Assembly (NCBI GenBank): GCA_011321895.1
Contig: DROK01000147.1
Location: 1-11,163, forward strand
From: Thermodesulfatator atlanticus
Lineage (GTDB): Bacteria > Desulfobacterota > Thermodesulfobacteria > Thermodesulfobacteriales > Thermodesulfatatoraceae
Length of the DNA: 11,163 nucleotides
Direction: 5' to 3'
Shown piece by piece: positions 1 to 6,952 of the stretch. The position numbers were made by a program, and so were the translations under genes. The notes below the pieces were generated by a model, which saw nothing but the letters and a program-made list of their open reading frames with translations, had not been told where the DNA came from and searched no databases. Numbering within the stretch: the stretch's first letter is position 1; every line of letters begins with the position of its first letter.

Positions 1-617
1 CTACCCGCAGCGGTGCTTCTAAGTGGATCACTTCAGAAGAGGCCAGGCGGGTAGGGCACCGCTTAAGGGCCCTCTGCGACGCCATTCTGGTAGGCCGCGG
101 GACCGTTGAGGCCGATAACCCGGCCCTGACCTGCCGGATGGTGAGGGGGCGAGACCCGGTGCGCATCATCCTTGACAGCTATCTTCGTCTCCCGGAGGAG
201 GTCAAGGTCTTTAATTCTCCCGGCAAAACCATCGTCTGGACCCGGGAAGACGCCCCCCGCGCCAAGGAAGAAAGGCTAACCAAAAGGGGGGTGGAGGTCT
301 GGCGGCTCAAGCCTGCCCCGGGTGGAGTCGATCTAAAACAGGGCCTTAGCAAGGCCTATGAGGCGGGGCTTTTAAGTATCCTGGTGGAAGGAGGGGCCGC
401 AGTACACGGAAGCTTTTTCGACCAGGGGCTGGTGGACGAAATTGCCTTTTTTTACGGGCCTTTGGTGATCGGCGGAAAGGAGGCCCCATCCGCCATTGAG
501 GGCCAGGGTGTCCTGACCCTGGCTGAGGCCCCCAAACTCTCCTCTTATCGTATCAGACGGCTCAAAGGTTCGTTCATGGTTTCCGGCTTTTTAACCGACC
601 CGGTTAGCCTTCAATAA
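1..617 (+). CDS. ribD: RibD, C-terminal reductase domain (5' partial)
   Basis: Riboflavin synthesis protein RibD, reductase half, which reduces the ribosyl side chain of the deaminated pyrimidine to ribityl using NADPH. The reading frame is open from base 3, giving 204 residues, and the true start and the N-terminal deaminase domain lie upstream of the window. Visible family motifs are SKWIT near the start, then HRLRALCDAILVG, the GTVEADNPALT block that follows the first strand, and the late glycine-rich LVEGGAAVHGSF, all in the order expected for RibD_C. No deaminase zinc motif is visible because that part is missing. A stand-alone RibD_C reductase cannot be fully excluded, since the upstream part is not seen. 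The gene's last 14 bases overlap the end of the convergent gene at 604-1335. Confidence 0.93.
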   Translation, partial: TRSGASKWITSEEARRVGHRLRALCDAILVGRGTVEADNPALTCRMVRGRDPVRIILDSYLRLPEEVKVFNSPGKTIVWTREDAPRAKEERLTKRGVEVWRLKPAPGGVDLKQGLSKAYEAGLLSILVEGGAAVHGSFFDQGLVDEIAFFYGPLVIGGKEAPSAIEGQGVLTLAEAPKLSSYRIRRLKGSFMVSGFLTDPVSLQ

Positions 618-1335
618 GCGGCCTTTCTTTTTCTATTTCCAGGCTGTAACACTCGCTTTCTCCCGGCCGCACCTCTAAGATCTGGGCTTCGTAGGTCTCG
701 TCAAAATCGGCCTCCAGGGGCAGGGCCGGGTGGAAGGAAAGAGGGGCCGGTAAGGACGGACCGTGGGGGAGTCTTCCTTCAAGAAGGGCTGCCTCAAGCT
801 CCCTGCTGAATCTTGGCTGACGGGCCGGAGGGACCTTTCGCAACTGGAGACGTAAGAAATCAACCACCTCTTCGGTCTTTTCCTCTTCCTGAACGTAGAA
901 AAAGCCCACCAGCAAGGACTCGGCCCCGCAAAATTCGCTGAAGTCAAACACCAGGGGGATGAGGCGTGCCGGCTGAAACTGGGCCTTAGGAAAAGGAAAG
1001 AGGAAGCGGGCCGCAAATTCTTCTTTGCTTATCAGAAATCTTTTAAAGACCAGAAAATTCCCCCTTTCCGGGGCCTTAAAGGGGAGGACCACCGCCTTTC
1101 TTCTGAGTTCTTCCGGGTCAAGCCCTAAAAGGCCCGGGCCTTCAAAATCTTCTATGGAATCAAAATCTACGCCAAATTCCTCAAGATAATCGTTGATATC
1201 AAAGACGCTCCGGTCTCCCACCCCTTCGTCTAAATCAAGGCTTTCTTTCATAAGCAGCTCTTCTTTTTCTTCCAGACTCAGGCGTCCCACCGCTAGCTTT
1301 TCCGGTTTGCCGATGGCGAAGATGACGGTCTGCAT
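604..1335 (-). CDS. Hypothetical protein, acidic N-terminal region
   Basis: I do not recognise this 243-aa protein. It has no signal peptide, no membrane segment and no catalytic motif I can name. The N-terminus (MQTVIFAIGKPEKLAVG) looks like a buried beta strand. It is followed by a strongly acidic stretch at roughly residues 28-65 (LDLDEG, DINDYLEEF, DFDSIEDFEG), then a mixed alpha/beta region with many Phe and Leu (FLVFKRFLISKEEF, RFLFPFPKAQF, LIPLVFDFSEF). The ATG at 1335 is chosen over an upstream in-frame ATG at 1449 because a clear AAGGAGAG Shine-Dalgarno sits just before it and because the longer N-terminus is Cys/Lys/Arg-rich and unlike the rest. It is a single-gene unit, divergent from the transketolase operon and convergent with ribD, with a plausible promoter of its own. 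Confidence 0.8.
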   Translation of the reverse strand: MQTVIFAIGKPEKLAVGRLSLEEKEELLMKESLDLDEGVGDRSVFDINDYLEEFGVDFDSIEDFEGPGLLGLDPEELRRKAVVLPFKAPERGNFLVFKRFLISKEEFAARFLFPFPKAQFQPARLIPLVFDFSEFCGAESLLVGFFYVQEEEKTEEVVDFLRLQLRKVPPARQPRFSRELEAALLEGRLPHGPSLPAPLSFHPALPLEADFDETYEAQILEVRPGESECYSLEIEKERPLIEG

Positions 1336-1362
1336 CTGGCCTCTCCTTTTTGTTTTTTTGAA

Positions 1363-1390
1363 TTGATAAGTCCTTAAGGGATTTTGGCAA
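1363..1390 (-). promoter_or_regulatory. Putative sigma-70 promoter for the 604-1335 gene
   Basis: Read on the minus strand, TTGCCA (1385-1390, 5 of 6 to consensus) is followed by a 16-bp spacer and TATCAA (1363-1368, 4 of 6). Transcription would begin around 1356, leaving about 20 nt before the ATG at 1335, enough for the AAGGAGAG ribosome site. The 8-bp palindrome CCTTAAGG (1372-1379) lies inside the spacer. The call rests on motif matching only. Confidence 0.4.
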
Positions 1391-1406
1391 CCGCATTTTT
1401 TATGTC

Positions 1407-1434
1407 TTGCATTCTGGGCCACTTGCGCTATAGG
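1407..1434 (+). promoter_or_regulatory. Weak putative promoter for the transketolase operon
   Basis: TTGCAT (1407-1412), a 16-bp spacer and TATAGG (1429-1434) form the best sigma-70-like match I can find on the plus strand between the divergent genes. It would start transcription near 1441, about 39 nt before the ATG at 1480. Each hexamer matches consensus at only 3-4 positions, so this is tentative. Confidence 0.28.
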
Positions 1435-1479
1435 TCGAGCCGTAATCATAAGAGTTTTTCCAAGGTAAGGAGTGTGGCT

Positions 1480-3423
1480 ATGCTGAAACTTGATCCGGCC
1501 AAAGAAAGACTAACCCCTCAGGAACTTGAGGTCCTCTCAGAGATGTGGCGGCGTTGCGCCCGCCGCATCATTTTGGCCACTACGCTTGCGGGCTGTGGGC
1601 ACCCGGGAGGTTCTCTTTCTTCTCTTCACATGCTTCTTTTACTTTACGCCTTGGCCCATCACGATCCCAAGGCTCCCCGGCATCCAGACCGGGACCGGAT
1701 CGTCATCAGCCACGGGCATATAAGCCCTGGGGTTTACGCGGTGCTCTGCGAATATGGTTATTTTCCGGAAGAGGCCTTTCTTATGGAATTTCGCCGGGCC
1801 GGTTCCGCCTTCGGGGGGCACGTGGAACAGTCCGTCCCGGGGGTGGAGTGGAATACCGGAAACCTGGGTCAGGGGCTTTCGGCGGCCTGTGGCATGGCCC
1901 GGGCCCTGAAACTCAAAGGCCTTGCGCGCCGGGTCTTCTGCGTGATGGGAGACGGGGAACAGCAAAAGGGGCAGGTGATTGAAGCACGGCGTTTTGCCGT
2001 CAAGTTCGGGCTCAATAATCTTTGCGCCTTAATCGATTATAACCGGCTACAGATCGGGGGGCGGATCTACCGGGTGATGCCCCAGGACATCGCCCAGGAA
2101 ATAAAGGCCACTTACTGGAACGTGATCGAGGCCAACGGCCATGATTTCAACGACCTTTACCAGGCCCTGCGCCGCTTCCTAAACGCAGAGGTCCTCTGCC
2201 CGGAAAAACCCACGGCCATCCTGGCCACCACCACCATGGGTAAGGGGATCTCTTTCATGGAAGACGACGAAAAGTGGCACGGCATGGCCCTGCCCGTGGA
2301 TTTGGCCAAAAAGGCCCTGGAAGAGCTGGGTTTTGATCCGGGTGAGCTCGATCTGTTGCTGGAAAAACGGAAAAATTACCCTGTTTCCTTCCCGCACCAG
2401 CCCCACGAGCCGGAGCCCGTAGAAATTGACCCGGGTGACCCCATCCTTTACGGGGCGGACACCTTGACCGATTGTCGTTCCGCCTACGGGAAGGCCCTGG
2501 TGAGCCTGGCGGAACGAAATAACCTTTCTGGACGTCCTCCCAAGGTGCTTGGCATCACCTGTGATCTTGAAGGTTCGGTCAAGATGACGGCTTTTCGTAA
2601 GCAAAGCCCTGAGGCCTTTCACGAAGTGGGGATCCAGGAACACCACGCGGCTTCTCTGGCCGGGGCCTTGTCCCGGGAAGGCTTTTTGGTCTTCTTTTCC
2701 ACTTTCGGGGTCTTCGCCGTAGATGAGACCATCAACCAGCACCGTCTAAACGTGCTGAACCAGACCGCCCTGAAGATCGTGGCCACCCACTGTGGCCTTG
2801 ACGTGGGGGAAGACGGCCCCACCCACCAGTGTGTGGATTACCTCGGCCTGCTTTTGAACCTGATTGGCCTGGAGATCTATTTTCCTGCTGACCCCAACCA
2901 GACGGACCGAATCATCAGGTACGTGGCCACCTCTTCCGGCAACGTCTTTGTAGGTATGGGACGTTCCAAGTTACCTGTGGTCTTAAAAGAGGACGGCACC
3001 CCGTTCTTTGACCAAAATTACGTCTTTCAACCCGGAAAGGCAGACCTTTTGCGTCCCGGCCGGGACGCCACCTTTATCACTTACGGCTCTCTGGTGCCCC
3101 GGGTACTGGCGGCCCGGGAAAAGCTAAAGGCCGAAGGTTTCGAGGTAGCGGTCCTCAATATGGCCTCCATAAGGCCCCTTGACAAAGAAGCCATCCTGGC
3201 CGCGGCCCGTAAAGGCCCCATCATGGTGGTGGAAGACCACGTGGTTGAGACTGGCTTGTCGGCCCTGGTGGCCAAAACCCTGGCGTTAAACGGTGTTGCG
3301 GCGAAACTTTCCTGCCGCGGGGTGACCAAATACGGAAGTTCGGGCAAACCTGATGACCTATACCGGGAACAGGGGCTTGATCCAGAAAGCCTGGTAATCG
3401 CTATGAAGGAGCTTCTTTCTTGA
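1480..3423 (+). CDS. tkt: Transketolase
   Basis: Transketolase, 647 aa, the thiamine-diphosphate enzyme that moves two-carbon ketol units between sugar phosphates in the non-oxidative pentose phosphate pathway. It is a full-length single chain. Near the N-terminus is GHPGGSLS (His41), then SHGHIS (His78), GGHVEQ (His114), and the ThDP/metal motif from GDGE (Asp158) to Asn188. His267 follows in KWHG. In the second half, VGIQEHH carries the probable catalytic Glu387, and GEDGPTHQ carries Asp445 and His449, equivalent to the E. coli Asp469/His473 pair. Several motifs (GGSLS, VGIQEHH) resemble the split or DXS-like branch more than E. coli TktA. The ATG at 1480 has AAGGTAAGGAG upstream and replaces a 32-residue longer in-frame alternative. 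The stop overlaps the tatC start, so it leads the Tat genes in one operon. Confidence 0.93.
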   Translation: MLKLDPAKERLTPQELEVLSEMWRRCARRIILATTLAGCGHPGGSLSSLHMLLLLYALAHHDPKAPRHPDRDRIVISHGHISPGVYAVLCEYGYFPEEAFLMEFRRAGSAFGGHVEQSVPGVEWNTGNLGQGLSAACGMARALKLKGLARRVFCVMGDGEQQKGQVIEARRFAVKFGLNNLCALIDYNRLQIGGRIYRVMPQDIAQEIKATYWNVIEANGHDFNDLYQALRRFLNAEVLCPEKPTAILATTTMGKGISFMEDDEKWHGMALPVDLAKKALEELGFDPGELDLLLEKRKNYPVSFPHQPHEPEPVEIDPGDPILYGADTLTDCRSAYGKALVSLAERNNLSGRPPKVLGITCDLEGSVKMTAFRKQSPEAFHEVGIQEHHAASLAGALSREGFLVFFSTFGVFAVDETINQHRLNVLNQTALKIVATHCGLDVGEDGPTHQCVDYLGLLLNLIGLEIYFPADPNQTDRIIRYVATSSGNVFVGMGRSKLPVVLKEDGTPFFDQNYVFQPGKADLLRPGRDATFITYGSLVPRVLAAREKLKAEGFEVAVLNMASIRPLDKEAILAAARKGPIMVVEDHVVETGLSALVAKTLALNGVAAKLSCRGVTKYGSSGKPDDLYREQGLDPESLVIAMKELLS

Positions 3424-4148
3424 CGGCGGTAACGCCTGACCAGGAACTGCCTTTAACCGAACACCTCAGGGAATTAAGAGACCGGATCATCAAAAGTTTG
3501 GTGGCGACCACGGTCTGCGCTGCCTTGTGTTACTGGCAGATCGATCGCCTGCTGGCCTTTTTGCTGGCCCCGCTCCTTAAGGTTGTTCCCCCCTCGCAGA
3601 AGGTCATCTTTACGGCCTACCAGGAGGCCTTTTTCAGCTACCTTAAACTGGCCATAATCGCCGGGGTGATCCTGGCAAGCCCCTTTATCATGTTTCAAAT
3701 CTGGCGTTTTGTGGCCCCGGGACTTTACGAACACGAAAGGCGCTTTGCCCTGCCCATGGTCGTCTTCTCCTGCCTTGCCTTTTTAGGGGGAGCGGCCTTT
3801 GCCTATTTTCTGGTATTCCCCAAGGCGTTTGCATTTCTGGCCAGCTTCGGCGGGGAAGATTTGCGCCTGGTCCCCACCCTCAAAGATTACCTGAGTTTTT
3901 CCTTAAGGTTGCTTTTGATTTTTGGGATCGCCTTTCAGGTTCCGGTGGCCCTGACGGTGGCCGCAAGGCTGGGTCTCATCACCGCCCGCGATTTGAGGGC
4001 CTTCAGGAGATACGCGGTCCTTCTGGCCTTTGTACTCGCCGCCATCCTCACCCCGACCCCTGACGTGGTGAACCAGCTTTTTTTGGCCATCCCGCTGGTT
4101 TTCCTTTACGAACTGAGTGTTTTTCTGGTAGCATTAGTGGGTAGATAA
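3420..4148 (+). CDS. tatC: Twin-arginine translocase subunit TatC
   Basis: TatC, 242 aa, the polytopic inner-membrane receptor of the twin-arginine translocase that binds the signal peptide of folded cofactor-containing proteins. The N-terminal cytoplasmic HLRELRDR (conserved Glu18) is the family signature. It is followed by about six hydrophobic segments, including LAIIAGVILASPFIMFQIW, the periplasmic/loop motif VAPGLYEHERR, and a late TPTPDVVNQ corresponding to the usual TPPD block. The start is TTG at 3420, sharing bases with the transketolase stop TGA (TTGA). AAGGAG at 3406-3411 lies 8 nt upstream, which supports this start. It is followed at once by tatA. The upstream neighbour, transketolase, has no functional link to Tat that I know of, so co-transcription is probably by packing. 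Confidence 0.96.
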   Translation: MTAVTPDQELPLTEHLRELRDRIIKSLVATTVCAALCYWQIDRLLAFLLAPLLKVVPPSQKVIFTAYQEAFFSYLKLAIIAGVILASPFIMFQIWRFVAPGLYEHERRFALPMVVFSCLAFLGGAAFAYFLVFPKAFAFLASFGGEDLRLVPTLKDYLSFSLRLLLIFGIAFQVPVALTVAARLGLITARDLRAFRRYAVLLAFVLAAILTPTPDVVNQLFLAIPLVFLYELSVFLVALVGR

Positions 4149-4163
4149 AAGGAGGTGAGCTCC
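4149..4163 (+). promoter_or_regulatory. Strong ribosome binding site that sets the tatA start
   Basis: AAGGAGGTGA is a near-perfect anti-16S match, 8 nt before the ATG at 4164. An in-frame GTG at 4155 lies inside this site and so cannot be the start. GGAG (4151-4154) can also pair with CTCC (4160-4163) around a 5-nt loop, a weak local hairpin next to the start codon. Confidence 0.7.
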
Positions 4164-4343
4164 ATGTTCGGTTTAGGGACCCAGGAACTCTTGGTCATCC
4201 TGCTTATCGCCCTTATTCTCTTCGGGGCCAAAAGGCTCCCAGAAATAGGCGCCGGGCTCGGGAAAGGGATTCGGGCCTTTAAAGAAGGGCTCAAAGAGGG
4301 AGACACTTCCCAAGAGATGGAAAAGAAAAACGTAAGCTCCTGA
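4164..4343 (+). CDS. tatA: Sec-independent translocase protein TatA/E
   Basis: TatA, 59 aa, the small membrane protein that multimerises to form the Tat translocation pore after TatC binds a substrate. It has the standard layout: a short N-terminus (MFGLGTQE), one hydrophobic helix (LLVILLIALILFG, residues 9-21), the hinge FGAKRLPEIG, and the amphipathic helix GLGKGIRAFKEGL, ending in a short charged tail. The length is at the low end for TatA and too short for a typical TatB. The FG at the hinge and the absence of the TatB-type Glu in the membrane helix also favour TatA. It starts 15 bp after tatC ends, and its TGA shares one base with the next gene's ATG (TGATG), so translation is probably coupled. 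Confidence 0.93.
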   Translation: MFGLGTQELLVILLIALILFGAKRLPEIGAGLGKGIRAFKEGLKEGDTSQEMEKKNVSS

Positions 4344-5236
4344 TGGGGGAAAGGGCTTTTGTCCTTTCCGCCGGGCTGGGCACCCGTCTCCGGCCCTATT
4401 CTTTAAAAGTCCCCAAACCCCTCTTCCGCATCCTGGGAAAACCCCTGCTTGAGCTCCTTTTTGATCAACTAAAGGCCGCGGGTTTCAAAAAGATTGGTCT
4501 TAACCTCCACCACCTGCCGGACAAAATCGAAGCCTTGGTCGCCTCCTACGCCGCCAAACACCCGGAGCTTCGTTTTTATCTCTTCCGGGAGGAGGAATTA
4601 CGGGGACCGGTGGGGGCCTTTTACGGGGCGGCCTCTTTTTTTAAAGAGGAGCCGGTTTTAGTAATAAACGCCGATATCCTTACGAATTTCCCCTTAAAGA
4701 CCCTGCTTCAAGCCCATAGGCGCCTGGGCGGGGCGGCTACCCTGCTGCTCCACCACCATCCACAGTACCGGAACGTAATGGTGAACGGAGACGAAGTGCA
4801 GGGTTTTCAGCCGGGCCAGGGCTTGGCCTTTACCGGGCTTCAGGTAGTCACCCCGGAGCTGGTGGCCCAGCTAACCCCTGGCGATCGGGACCTGGTGCCG
4901 GCATACACACGGCTTATGCGGAAAGGCTTGTCCATTACGGCCCTGGTGGCCGCGGGTTTTTATTGGCGCGACGTGGGCACCTTATCCTCTTACCTTCTGG
5001 CCCACGAAGAACTTTTAAAAAGGCGGGCCGTGGTGCCGGGGCTTCCTTCCCCTGAAAGGCCCCAGGTCATCAAAGGAGCGGAACTTGGCCCGGGGGTCAT
5101 TTTGGAAGACTGGGTCTTTCTCGAACCCGGGGTGCGGGTAGCGCCTAAGACCAAGCTTAAACGGGTGGTGGCCTGGGCCGGGGCCCGTATACCCCAAGGG
5201 ACCCACGTGGACACCCTCTTTATCCCCGAATGTTAG
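4343..5236 (+). CDS. Sugar-1-phosphate nucleotidyltransferase, MurU-like, with C-terminal beta-helix-like tail
   Basis: Nucleotidyltransferase, 297 aa, expected to join an NTP and a sugar 1-phosphate. The N-terminus carries the signature SAGLGTRLRPYSLKVPKPL (residues 9-27), where the GxGTR loop binds the nucleotide. NADILT (Asp111) is the first metal-binding aspartate (usually NGD), and YWRDVGT (Asp210) resembles the WxDVGT of MurU and RfbA/GCD1-type enzymes. Residues about 240-295 have short hexad-like turns (IKGAELGPGVILEDWVFLEP), suggesting a left-handed beta-helix tail not found in the roughly 220-aa Pseudomonas MurU. The gene overlaps the downstream AmgK-like kinase by 7 bp. By family knowledge, AmgK and MurU together convert MurNAc to UDP-MurNAc in cell-wall recycling. 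Other options are a mannose-1-phosphate guanylyltransferase or a heptose enzyme. There is no clear Shine-Dalgarno, so it is probably coupled to tatA. Confidence 0.85.
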   Translation: MGERAFVLSAGLGTRLRPYSLKVPKPLFRILGKPLLELLFDQLKAAGFKKIGLNLHHLPDKIEALVASYAAKHPELRFYLFREEELRGPVGAFYGAASFFKEEPVLVINADILTNFPLKTLLQAHRRLGGAATLLLHHHPQYRNVMVNGDEVQGFQPGQGLAFTGLQVVTPELVAQLTPGDRDLVPAYTRLMRKGLSITALVAAGFYWRDVGTLSSYLLAHEELLKRRAVVPGLPSPERPQVIKGAELGPGVILEDWVFLEPGVRVAPKTKLKRVVAWAGARIPQGTHVDTLFIPEC

Positions 5237-6189
5237 AAGAGGCCTACTCATTCCTCAAAAAAGAAGGCTTTTTTCCGAAAGAGGTGGTGCCCTTAAGGGG
5301 AGACGGGTCGGCACGCCGATTCTTCCGCGTCAGAACCAAAAAAGATTCTTACATCCTGATCCTGCCCCAGGAAGGGGCCTTTGGGCTTAAAGAGGCCCGT
5401 TCTTACGTGACCCTGGGCGGGTTTCTTTTTCGGGCAGGAGTGCCTGTTCCGCGCATGATGGCCTTTGAGGAAGACAAGGGGTTTGTCTTGGTGGAAGACC
5501 TGGGGGAGGTACGGCTTTACGACCTGGCACCTGAGCGCCGCCTTTCTTTTTACCCCGAAGTCTTAAATATTTGGGCTACCTTTCCCGGGCTGGCTGCCTG
5601 TTTTCCCAAAGAGGCCGCCCTTGAAGGGCTCTTTTACGACGAAGCCCTCATGTGGGAAAAGGAGGCCCTCTATTTCAAACGTTCTTTTCTGGGGGATTTT
5701 TGTGGCCTCAAAACCCAGGTCCTGGAGGAGGTTGAGGGCTTGCTCAAGGCTCTTTGGGCCCGGCTAAAAGGGTTTTCCCAGGCAGAGGCCTTTTTACACC
5801 GGGACTTCCAGGCCAAAAACCTCATGCTCAAAGACGGGCGGGTTTACGTCATTGATTTTCAGGCCGCCCGCCTGGGACCCGCGGCTTATGACCTGGCCTC
5901 CCTTCTGTTAGACCCTTACGTGGCCCTTTCCCGCAAGGTCCGGGAAAGGCTTTTCAAACAGGCCCAGAGGCTCTTTCCGGTCTCTGAGGAGGCCTTCTGG
6001 GCCCTGGCCCTCTTCAGAAACTTTCAAATACTTGGGGCCTTTGCCAAACTGACTCTGGCGGGCAAGGAATGGTTTCGTGCTTATATCCCTCAGGCCCTGG
6101 TCACACTTCAAGAAATTTTGGACCTTTTCCCCCCTGAAGGGCCCAAACTCTGGCGGCTCTTGGTGGCTAACGCAGGATTTCCAGTTTGA
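5230..6189 (+). CDS. APH-fold sugar kinase, AmgK-like
   Basis: Small-molecule kinase of the aminoglycoside-phosphotransferase fold, 319 aa. LRGDGSARRFFRV near the N-terminus corresponds to the glycine-rich, nucleotide-binding region. VLVEDLG is the hinge. HRDFQAKNLML holds the catalytic loop (His190, Asp192, Asn197), and VIDFQAARLGPAAYDLASLL holds the metal-binding Asp209. The IDFQxAxxGPxxYDLxSLL pattern is close to AmgK, the anomeric kinase for MurNAc and GlcNAc, rather than to antibiotic-resistance enzymes. Its partner is the MurU-like nucleotidyltransferase immediately upstream, with a 7-bp overlap (ATG at 5230, previous stop at 5234). I infer a kinase plus nucleotidyltransferase module making a nucleotide-activated amino sugar. 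The substrate is not proven, and another hexose is possible. No independent ribosome site is seen. The last 23 bp overlap the convergent fetB-like gene. Confidence 0.85.
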   Translation: MLEEAYSFLKKEGFFPKEVVPLRGDGSARRFFRVRTKKDSYILILPQEGAFGLKEARSYVTLGGFLFRAGVPVPRMMAFEEDKGFVLVEDLGEVRLYDLAPERRLSFYPEVLNIWATFPGLAACFPKEAALEGLFYDEALMWEKEALYFKRSFLGDFCGLKTQVLEEVEGLLKALWARLKGFSQAEAFLHRDFQAKNLMLKDGRVYVIDFQAARLGPAAYDLASLLLDPYVALSRKVRERLFKQAQRLFPVSEEAFWALALFRNFQILGAFAKLTLAGKEWFRAYIPQALVTLQEILDLFPPEGPKLWRLLVANAGFPV

Positions 6190-6952
6190 GCCTGAGATCC
6201 CGGCCGAGGATTTTCCGCCCGCAAAGCCACACCACCCCTACCGCCCCCAGGGCGTAAGCCCCGGCCAGCATGAACATGACCAGTATCTGGTAGGCTACCG
6301 CCTGCAAGGGAGGAGCCCCGGCCAGTATTTGGCCCGTCATCATGCCAGGCAAGGAGACCACCCCCGCCACGGACATGGCGTTAATGATGGGGATGAGCCC
6401 CCTTCTTACCGCGGCCCGGAAAGGGGAAGCGAGGGCCTCCCGGGCCTCGGCCCCGTAAGCCAGGAAAAGTTCAAGCTCTTCCCGCCGGGTGGTCACGTAA
6501 TCTAAGAAGGCGTCCAGGGCCAGCGAGACCCCGTTTAAGGCGTTTCCCAGGATCATGCCCAGGAGGGGGATGACGTACTGGGGGTCGTACCAGGGTTTGA
6601 CCCCGACCACCACCTGGGTCACCACGGCCCCTACCAGAAAGGCCGAAACCCCCATGGCCAAGGTGGTGTCCCACATCATGGTGAGATACCGCTTTCTGGT
6701 CCGGGCCGCGGCTTCCCGGCCTGCCATGAAGGTCATGAAAAACAAGAGGAGCAAGACCAGGAAGGGGTTAGCCAGCTTAAAAATCCCTTCGAGCAAAAAA
6801 CCAAGGAGGGTTAATTGGATTACGGTCCGGGCCGCGGCGACCAAAAGGCGCTTTTCCACCCCAAGTCGCATGGCCACCGAAAGACCACCGGCCAGCAAAA
6901 TGAAGCCCGAAGCCACCAGTAAGTCCAAGGGAGAGAGGACGATGGTCTTCAC
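6167..6952 (-). CDS. fetB: FetB-type ABC exporter permease (UPF0014)
   Basis: Permease of the FetAB family, 261 aa. In E. coli FetAB exports iron and relieves oxidative stress, and the substrate here is inferred from the family only. The protein is mostly hydrophobic helices (about 6-7). Recognisable family blocks are RTVIQLTLLGFLLEGIF, PLLGMILGNALNGVSLALD, the cytoplasmic loop ending in AAVRRGLIPIINAMSVAG, and PGMMTGQILAGAPPLQAVAYQILVMF near the C-terminus. The start is GTG at 6952, with AAAGGAGG a few bases upstream. It overlaps the ATPase gene's TGA by 4 bp (GTGA), so the two genes are translationally coupled. Its 3' end runs 23 bp into the convergent kinase gene. Confidence 0.9.
   Translation of the reverse strand: MKTIVLSPLDLLVASGFILLAGGLSVAMRLGVEKRLLVAAARTVIQLTLLGFLLEGIFKLANPFLVLLLLFFMTFMAGREAAARTRKRYLTMMWDTTLAMGVSAFLVGAVVTQVVVGVKPWYDPQYVIPLLGMILGNALNGVSLALDAFLDYVTTRREELELFLAYGAEAREALASPFRAAVRRGLIPIINAMSVAGVVSLPGMMTGQILAGAPPLQAVAYQILVMFMLAGAYALGAVGVVWLCGRKILGRDLRLKLEILR

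Noticed and set aside
585..609. Small hairpin (AACCG/CGGTT with outer GGCT/AGCC) at the ribD end as a terminator
   Set aside because: The stem is short with a 4-nt bulge, lies within the coding ends and has no clean T-run directly after it.
1336..1449. Upstream in-frame ATG for the 604-1335 gene
   Set aside because: The 38 extra residues are Cys/Lys/Arg-rich and cross the putative promoter. The ATG at 1335 has AAGGAGAG directly before it.
1384..1479. In-frame TTG extension of the transketolase by 32 residues
   Set aside because: The extra residues are basic and Cys/Phe-containing with no family match, and there is a good ribosome site just before the ATG at 1480.
2179..2742. 187-codon open frame on the minus strand inside the transketolase gene
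   Set aside because: It lies wholly antisense to a well-conserved gene, has no ribosome site and has an unremarkable composition, so it is a shadow frame.
4155..4163. GTG start for tatA
   Set aside because: This GTG lies inside the near-perfect Shine-Dalgarno sequence, which serves the ATG at 4164.
6077..6505. 142-codon plus-strand open frame spanning the kinase end and the fetB gene
   Set aside because: It is out of frame with the kinase and antisense to conserved fetB, with a low-complexity His/Pro/Gly-rich product.
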